A stretch of DNA of 64,000 nt, from assembly GCA_030035585.1 (NCBI GenBank), contig CM057471.1, forward strand, positions 69,092,319-69,156,318. Reading direction: 5' to 3'. Both the position numbers and the translations under genes were made by a program. This DNA comes from Dugong dugon. Taxonomy: Eukaryota > Chordata > Mammalia > Sirenia > Dugongidae. This document shows positions 39,201-48,200 of the stretch, in pieces (the stretch's first letter is position 1; each line of letters begins with the position of its first letter). The notes under the pieces are model-generated. The model saw only the letters and a program-made list of their open reading frames with translations. It searched no databases and was not told the DNA's origin.

Positions 39201-42200
39201 ATTCACAGTTCAGTGACATTGACTACGCTCTTCCAACTGTGCTGTTATTCTCACTTAAGATGAAGGCTTACAGAACAAAATAGTTTTTCATTTAACAGTT
39301 ACTACACATGTTGCCCTATGACAATGGTTAACAATCTCATAGCACATCAAGAATATCCTTACTCCACCTTGTGTTCCCTATCACCAGAGGGCTTCTCAAA
39401 GAACTAACTTTTGAGAAGGTAGTTGTATATTAATTATATGACTTAAAAATAAAAATAAATAAAAGTAATCATGGTAGCAAATTTGGAAAATAAAGAAAAG
39501 GATAAAGAAGACAAAATTCTATCACCCAGATATAACTACTGTGAACATTTTGGTGTATTTCCTGCCAGCCTTTTTCTGGCCATATAGAATGTTACATATA
39601 TATATATTTCTATTGCAAAATAAAAGCCCTTGATTTTTCAGCGGAGTCATATACACATTTCATTTCCCTGCTCATGTTGTCTGCATTTTTTCCATCAGAG
39701 TCCCCCCTTTGCCATCCTGTCCTTTATCACTTGCTGTACAATCCTAATATTTGTAGGCTTGTGCTGCAACTCAGGTCCATAACCACCACCTTCATGGGGG
39801 ATGTTTCAAAATGAGCATGACCCTCTCCCGGTCATGTGTCTAGAGTGTCTACAGTCTTTTATTTATTACAACTAACTCTGCCTAACCCTGTGAGAATCCT
39901 CACTCACAATGTTTTGATTCTGGTGACTATTTCCTGGTGCTATATGATCAGGTATGGGGTTACTGGACACAATTAGTTATATGACTTTTGAGTGTACAAC
40001 TACATTTATATTTCCGGTTGTACCACTTTAAAATGCCATCATTGGTGTAACAATCATCCATTTAAAACGTATACAGAAGCTTGTATCTGTGTTCCCAGCA
40101 CCTAACATAATGGGATGCCAATAAATGGGATGATAATTCAATCAACGCTAGAAATAATATGTTCTCTGGAGGCATCATCCATCATCACGGAATGCTGGGA
40201 AAAGCATGGAGTTGGCCATGCCAGAACCCATTCTCAGCTCTATCATGGCCTGGCTGTGTGATCTTAAGCAGATTAATTCACCTCTCTGAGCCTCAATTTC
40301 CTCATTGGAAAATACAGGAATTTACACCTGCCTCCTAGGTTGCTATGAAGATCAACCATAATAAAGGGCATGAAAACGCTTTGCAAAACACTAAGTGTCA
40401 TGTTTTAGTGAGGTGATGTTGCCATTACCCTCACTAGCTGGAACAAATGGCCCAAGCCCCAAGTTCAGGCTGCTTTCCCTGCCTGGGTTTGTTCCAGTAC
40501 AACTCGCTGCCTGATGTGTCCTCATGGCTTAGTGACATCTTTTAAAAATCTATATTGTTGTCATTTTTAATTACAAAAGAAATAACACATTCATCATAAT
40601 ATATTCAAACCCAGACTTAACTGTTGTTAAGTTAGCTGTGTGTTTGCTTCCAGGCTTTGTGTGTGTGTGTTTTCACAAAAAACAGACCTTAGTTTTATAC
40701 ATAAATGGACTCATACTGTACCTAATGTTCTGCAGCTTTTTCCTTTACTGAACAATGTATCGCAGAGATCTTCCCACATCAGTATATAAAGCCCTGTTTG
40801 TTCATCTTAACAGATGCAGAGCACCCCCCTACTGATGGACACTTAGCTTGCTCCCAGTGTTTCGATATTATACATGATGCTAGCACTAAAGTCCACTCAC
40901 CTCACCTTCCCTTCCACTTCCCCACTGGCTTTTTAATCAGCCCCTTCACCCATGACCCCTGCTGACAGCCCCTGGTGCTTCAAACAGAGGGGCTTCAGCA
41001 TTCTCCACCATCCTTCTGGTTGCTCCCTCCTTTTCCACACACACTCACGCCTGCCCTGTGCCTCCACACTCACACCTGCCCTATGCCCCCACACACGTTC
41101 ACACCTACCCCGTGCCCACCCACACTCACGCCTGCCCCGTGCCTCCACACACACTCATGCCTGCCCTGTGCCCCCACACACATTCACGCCTGCCCCGTGC
41201 CCCCACACACATTCACGCCTGCCCCGTGCCCCAACACACACTCACGCCTGCCCTGTGCCCCCACACACACTCACGCCTGCCCCGTGCCCCCACACACTCA
41301 TGCCTGCCTGTGCCCCCACACTCACACCTGCCCCATGCCCCCACACACTCATGCCTGCCCCATGACCCCACACACACTCACGCCTGACCCGTGCCCCCAC
41401 ACACACTCATGCCTGCCCTGTGCCCCCATACGTACTCACACCTGCCCTGTGACCCCCATATAAATTCACATATGTCTCTGTTCCTCCTCACACTCATACC
41501 TGCCCTGTGCCTCCCGTACACACTCACACAGCTCACACCTGCCCTGTCCCTGTTTCCTGCTCCTAGGCCTTCCCTCAGAAGCTGGTGGAGCCCATCTGTG
41601 CTTTCTGGAACTTCAGCAGTAGGTGAGTTTCTTTAAAGAAGGCATTTGGTTTTGTTTCTTAAGGACATCTAACCTGCTCAGGCAAGAGGTAGAGCTCAGG
41701 TGTGTTTTTGGTCATCACTCACCAACCCCCTCACAGAGGTGACTCCAGGCCCCACTCAGTTCAAGAACAAGCTGGGGCAGGAGAATTTGTTACTCAGGAG
41801 GTAGTGAGATCCCTGTCATATGAGGTATGCAAGCCCACTGTGTGGAGTGCTAGGAGAAGACTCATCTCTCAAATGAGTATCAGACTTGATTATATCAGCG
41901 GCCAGGGTCCTAGAGCCTTGGAAGGGGCAGAGGAGGGTACAGAGATTAATCCCATCTTCCTGCGAGGACCCTGAGCTGAGGGAATGAGCATCGATCACTT
42001 TGCTTAGTAATTACTGCAATTAATCAATGATAATCAGTCACTGATATCAGCCCTGTCCTCCCATCATCCCTGAGAGGGTTAAGTACATTTTACAGATGGG
42101 AAACTGAGGCCCAGTGATTTGGCCAAGGTCACATACTGGTAGAGGAGAAAGGCTTTCCCCTGCTTGCCACCTGCCCCTGCCCCCCACCCCCATGTCCACC

Positions 42201-45200
42201 CCGTTCAGGAGCCTCTCTGTTCCATCCCCCCCAAGCCCGAACACAGGGGGCTCCTGGGCCACTACTGGCTGCTCCGTAGCTGCCCTGTACCAGGACTCCA
42301 CTGCCTGCTTCTGCAACCACAGCACCAAATTTGCTGTCCTGTTACAGGTGTATGACATCCAGGTGGGCACCCGGGGCTATGGGAGAGAGGTGATTTTAGA
42401 ACCAAGTCTTAGAGGATGAATAGGAGTTAAGCAAAAAGGCATCCCCTGATGAATGCTGAGGAGCACTAGCTTTTAAGGGCTGGAGGGGCTGCATGGTAGA
42501 CTTGTCACACAAAGCTTCCAGTGCAAGGCCCAGGAGTTGAGGAAGATGAAGTAGTAAGATGAGCATGGGTCAGATCACACAGGGCCTTGAACGCAGCTCA
42601 CAAGCTTGAATTGTGATCCTATTAGCAGAGGCAGCCTTGGAGTAGCGTTAAGCAGGCATTGAATTTGCCTCTAAGGCACTCTCTGGTGCCAGGGAGTGAG
42701 ACCCAAGGTGGAGAGAGCATTGAGGGGAATATGGACCTGGTCTAGGCAGAGGAAGGGGCCCCCAGATAGAGGTGAGGGGGATAGGGAGGAAACTGGACTG
42801 AGGCAGGAGAAGGAAGCAGGTCAGGGATGAAGGCCTGGGCTACTGGGGGATGAGGGACTCATCTCTGAGGGGGACACAGCGGGGGAATGGACTTGGGTGG
42901 GACACAGGGGTCTGAGACGCCCATGAGTCTGTGGGTCTGGTGTTCAGGAAGGGGGTCTGTGCTGGAGAGGAAGTGGAGAGCTGGTAGGTAACACTGTGGG
43001 CCAAGATGAGGGTGGAAGTAACAGGAGACACGACCCTGAGGGGCACCAGCTTTTAAGGACTGGAGGGAAAACCAAATTACAAGGGAGATCAGGACAGGGT
43101 GGGCTCACTGAAGCCAGCGAGGGGCTCTGAGTGGTCACTCGCTCAAAGGTCAAGTTAAACGGACTGAGGAGTACTCAGGACCTGACACCAGGACTACTGG
43201 GGTGACTTGGCATGCTGGGGAACACACTAGAAAAACATATTATCAAATGCATGCTTCTTATAAAAACAGCATGAACATTTTCCCACGTTAGAAACAGTCC
43301 ACATGCAGCCCCATTTCTAGTAGTATCCACCTGCATGTGATGGTGACTAATGACTCCTCCCAGTGAGCAGGTCAGTTGCTTCCAATCCAGTACTCCTAAA
43401 CTCGTTGCTATCAAGTCGATTTCGACTCATAGTGACCCTATAGGACAGAGTAGAACTGCCCCATAGGGTTTCCAAGGAGCTGCTGGTGGATTCAAACTGC
43501 TGACCTTTTGGTTAGCAGCTGTACCTCTTAACCACTGCGCCACCAGGGGTCCTTGGTGCTCTCAGTAGCTGTCAAATCAGCTGGGCCAATTAGGGTCCAT
43601 TTAGAGAGAGCCAGCAGGAGAGAATGACACTTGAAGGCACATTGCTCAGTCCTACTGTGTGCAGGCCTCCACCCTGCCAGCTGGTGCCATCACCGTCCCG
43701 CTTTACTGCAGAGAATGGGCTGGCAGTGGGGGAAGGGAGCAGGCGGGGCTCAGAGACCCCAGGCTGAAGGTGAGGTCTGGTCTGGGTCAGGTCAGGGTGG
43801 TGACAGGGTGACAATACTCTGAGGTCTCTGTCACTCCCTGCAGAGAGGCCCTGAGGAGGAGTCATTGCTGAAGACTCTCTCATTTGTGGGCTGTGGTGTG
43901 TCCTTCTGTGCCCTCGCTACCACCTTCGTGCTATTCCTGGCAGCTGGGTGAGGAGAGCTGACCACAGCCCCGGGCCCTGCCACCCCTCATAGGCCCCCAA
44001 TTTCCCCCTCAGGTCAGGTGTCCATCCCTGACCCTGGGAGGCCCTTGGTCCACAGCCTCCCCTTAGGATGTCCAACCTCCTTCAGAGCTGCTGTCTCTGC
44101 TTTCATGTCCCAGGTCATTAGCCTAGCCACAGGGGACCCAGGAGAGGGGCAGGGGGCTGAAAGGGTGTGGGTGCTCCTGGTGGTGTCCTTGTTAACTGAT
44201 TCCTCTGCCTGTCCAGGGTCCCCAAGTCAGAACGAGTCACAGTCCACAAGAACCTCACCTTCTCTCTAGCCTCTGCAGAAGTCATCCTCATGGCCAGTGA
44301 CTGGGCAAAGGCCAACAAGGTAGGCAGCCAATGGGCAGACTTGTGAGCTCAGAGGGACCTGGACAGCACAGCCACCCCTGCCATGGATGCCTGCAGGCCC
44401 TGCCCCTTCTCTGGGTGGTTCCCGTCTTTACTTGGATCCATTTCCCTGGGGAAGAGAAAGGCCCAGAGAAGAAAGCTCATGAGTGGATGAACTGGACCCA
44501 GGGCACTGCCCAGAAACTTTACGTATTGATACCTCCTTGGGATGGCAAGGTCAGGTGTGGCCCTGTGGCCCCAAGGCAGACTGCACCCATGGCTAACTGT
44601 GGTGGGAATCCCCCACCCCCAGCAGGTGGCGTGTGTGGCTGTCACAGCTGCGATGCATCTTCTCTTCTTGGTCGCATTCTCCTGGATGCTGGTAGAGGGG
44701 CTGCTGCTGTGGAGCAAGGTGGTGGCTGTGAGCATGCGCACGGGCCCGAGGATGAGGCTCTACTATGCCACAGGCTGGGGTGAGGTTCCTCTGCTCCCTG
44801 CTCTTGCTTGGTTCTCCTCAACTCTGCCTTACACTGCGTCCATTGCTGTCCATCACTGCCCAGCACTCAGCACCACCTGGCACCCATCACTTGGCCCCCA
44901 GCACTGCCTGGCACCCAATACCACCACCACCAGGACCCATCAGTGCCCAGCCCCATCACCACCCGGAACCCATTTCTACCCAACACCCAATACCACTCAG
45001 TGCCCAACACTACCTGGCACCCATCTCTGCCTTGCGCCCAATACTGCCTGGTACCCAACACAAATCTCCACCCAGCACCATCACCACCCAACACCCAACA
45101 CCACCCAACACAAACCTCCACCCAGCATCATCACTGCCCGGCACTCAACACCACCCGGCACCCATCTCTGCCTGGCATCCAGCACTGCCTGGTGCCCAAT

Positions 45201-48200
45201 ACCATGGCACCCATCTCCACCCAGCACCCATCTCTGACACAAGCTCAATTTTCTGAGCTGTCAACCTCCAACTTCACCCAACTCCAATTTTTCTAAATCC
45301 TCTCCCATTTCAACTACCTCAACTCCCTGCCTCTAGTGCCATCACCCCCACCCCCCGCAATCCTTGAACAGCTAACCCCCATGCCAATGGCCAGCCATCC
45401 ATCTCTTTGGATTCCCAACCCTAAGCCCTCAACCCAGTCATAGCACTTCCCACTCCCAAACTACTTATGGCCCCAGTGCTACCTCACCAGTATCAGGCTC
45501 TCCCAACCTTGCTCCCCAGATCTCCCCAATTCTCCCCAGTATAGCCACTACTATGGCACAGCTGTGGACTACTGCTCTGGAGGGGGGCTGGGTCCTGGAG
45601 AGGAAAAGAGTGGGTGACTTGGTCCTCAGGTCAATTCTTCTTCCCCTAAGTGTACCTGTGGCCATCGTGGCCCTCACCCTGGCCACGTCCCCCCATGACT
45701 ACGTGGCCTCTGGGCACTGCTGGCTCAACGTGCACACAGACACCATCTGGGCCTTCGTGGGGCCTGTGCTCTTCGTGTTGACTGTGAGCTGGGAGGTCTG
45801 GGGGCTTGGAGGGGAGAGATATGTCAGAGGCAGGGAAGTCCCTTTTACCCACTCATACCAAATCTACAGGCCAATACCTGCATCCTGGTCCGCGTGGTGA
45901 TAGTCACTGTGTCCACTGCCCGCCGCCGTGCCCGCATGCTGAGCCCGCAGCCCCGCCTGCAGCAGCAGATCAGGATCCAGTTATGGTGAAGCCCAGGGGA
46001 GGGGGAGTGTAAGGTCAGCTGATGCCAGGTGTGAGGGTCCTTGAGTGTGAGCACATGTGAGTCAATGTTGGGGAGCATGTGCCCCTGTGGCTGTGAATGT
46101 TCATGTGTACATGAGCATGTGTGTGCACACGTGTCCTGGCTCTGTGTGCATGACTCTCACACATGTGGACTGTGTGTAACGTGTATGCTTGTGCATAGCA
46201 TGTCCTGGGGGATGGTAGTTGATCCTGCATGTATATGCATGTTGGGGGGGTGATGTGTACACCAGCCACTGTCCTATGGGCTCACTGATGGTCTGGTAAG
46301 GAGGGCAAGGTGGGGAGACCCCAAAATCAGATACCCCCCAGGAGCCCAGGTTCAGTGTGAGTATCTGGATCCCTACCCCTGCCAAGAACCTCTTTCAGTC
46401 TCCAGAGCCACACCCTGCTTGAGAGGGGACACCTCTGGCCTTCCACCCACAGCTCCGCCTCCTCTCTGGCCTTCCTCTGCCATCTACCCCGCACCAAGGG
46501 CAGAGCAACCCAAGCCAGTGGGTCCCTGAAAAGCCAGGGAGTCCCAGAGCTTCTTAGAGCCCTTCCTGACTCCGTGACCTCTCATCCTACTGCCCAGGCC
46601 TCAGCCCTCCCTCTGAGCAGCTGCTACCCCCTTTCTTTAAGCCAGGCTTGTGAGTGGGACCCCACGTCCCCAGTGCCCAGTACCCCTCTTCCTACCACCT
46701 CTGAGTCTTTGAGAAGGGGCAGAAAAGTGCAGCCAAAGATTTCAGCTGTGCCTGAGTCTTGAGCTGTGGTCCCTGGTCTACAGCTCCAGCCCTTCCTCAG
46801 GCATTACTCTTCCCTGGAGCCCTGAGAGGAGGCCCCCAGGCCACCCTGGCCTCCCACAGCCCTGCCTGCTCTCCCACAGGGCCACGGTGAAGCCGGTGCT
46901 GGTCCTGCTGCCCATCCTGGGCCTGACCTGGCTGGTCGGCATCCTGGTACACCTCAGCCCAGACTGGGCCTACGTGGCTGTGGGCCTCAATTCCTTCCAG
47001 GTACCTCCAGGCCCTGGGTAGGCTGGGATTGGAGCTCTGACATGCGCTGTGAGGCAGTGAGCTCTCCATCATGGGAGGCACCCAACAGCAATCCAGGCCT
47101 GAGCAGTAGGGGTTGGGACACTGCACCCCCTTCCCTGACAGAGACAAGCCCTTCCTCCAAGACCCATGTTCCCAGAGCTCCATGAGCTTCAGTCCCAGCT
47201 CTGCCTTCTTAGCTGTGTGACCCTGGCTGAGTTTCTCTACCCTGACACAGGGTGGTGAGGGCAGCAGTATCCCCCTGCCATGGTGATTACTCCAGCTCTT
47301 TGCCTGGCAGCCCCCAACCCCAGGGTGGGGTAGGTCTCCGAAGCACTCCAACCCTATCTGTGCCCCTCAGATGAGCAGAGATGCAGCCAGGGACCAGTGT
47401 CACCGTCACTGCCATCTCTGCCACCCTCCCTTCCCCTCTCATTTTTTTCTGAGTCTCAGTTCTTTGTCTCTGAATTTTCTGATTGTCTCGTTGTCTCCCA
47501 GGTTCTCTCTCTCACTGTCTCCCTCTCCTTGTACCCCTCTCCCTCTCAGCCATATCTATTTTTTCAGGCATTGATCCACCTGCTTCTCTTCCTTGGCCTC
47601 TCTTTAAGTCTCCCCTTCTGTCTCTTTATCTCTGACACCCCTGTCTTTCTGTCTCTGTCTCATGCCCTGCCTCTCTATCTCCTTGGGTGTGACCCTCTCT
47701 CGCCCCCTCCTAGTCAGCCTCAGGCTTTCCTTGAGGGTCTCCTGGTAAAAGCAGGGGAGAGGCTGCCTTGTAAGGAGCAGGAAGATGTGGGTCTGGGCGT
47801 GCCACTGACATTCATGTGACCCTCTCAGGCAGGTCCCTGACTCAGCCTCAGGGCTTCCTTCTCTGGTACCCTCTCTCCTGCTTCTCACCCCAGCCCTGGG
47901 CTTTCCCTTCTTTTCTGTCATCCATGTCTCTCCCCACCCTCCTCCAACCCTGTTCCTCTTACTCTCCTGTCGGTCTTGAGCCAAAGCTGAGCAAGACTTG
48001 CCCTCAGACCTCCCCCTGGCCCTTTTTCCTGTCAAGGTGGCCAGGGAGCAGGGTTGGGCTGGAGGAACTAGAATTGGCCCAGCCTCAGAAATCACTCTTC
48101 AGGGTGATTTGTTTTCTTCTGACCCCCTGTGCCGGGTTTCATGAAAGAAGAGCAAAGCTTCACTTCTACATCCAGCTGTAGCTCATACTTATCTGGCTGA

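Noticed and set aside
40950-41640. Three overlapping + strand open frames of 81-162 codons rich in His, Pro and Thr
   Set aside because: They are read-outs of the 29-bp minisatellite, which lacks stops in every frame. There is no signal of a gene beyond the array.
42240-42250. Apparent second phase break at the GPS exon using the AG at 42,246
   Set aside because: An upstream acceptor at 42,234-42,235 with a better pyrimidine tract restores the frame and adds SPNTG, so no lesion is needed.
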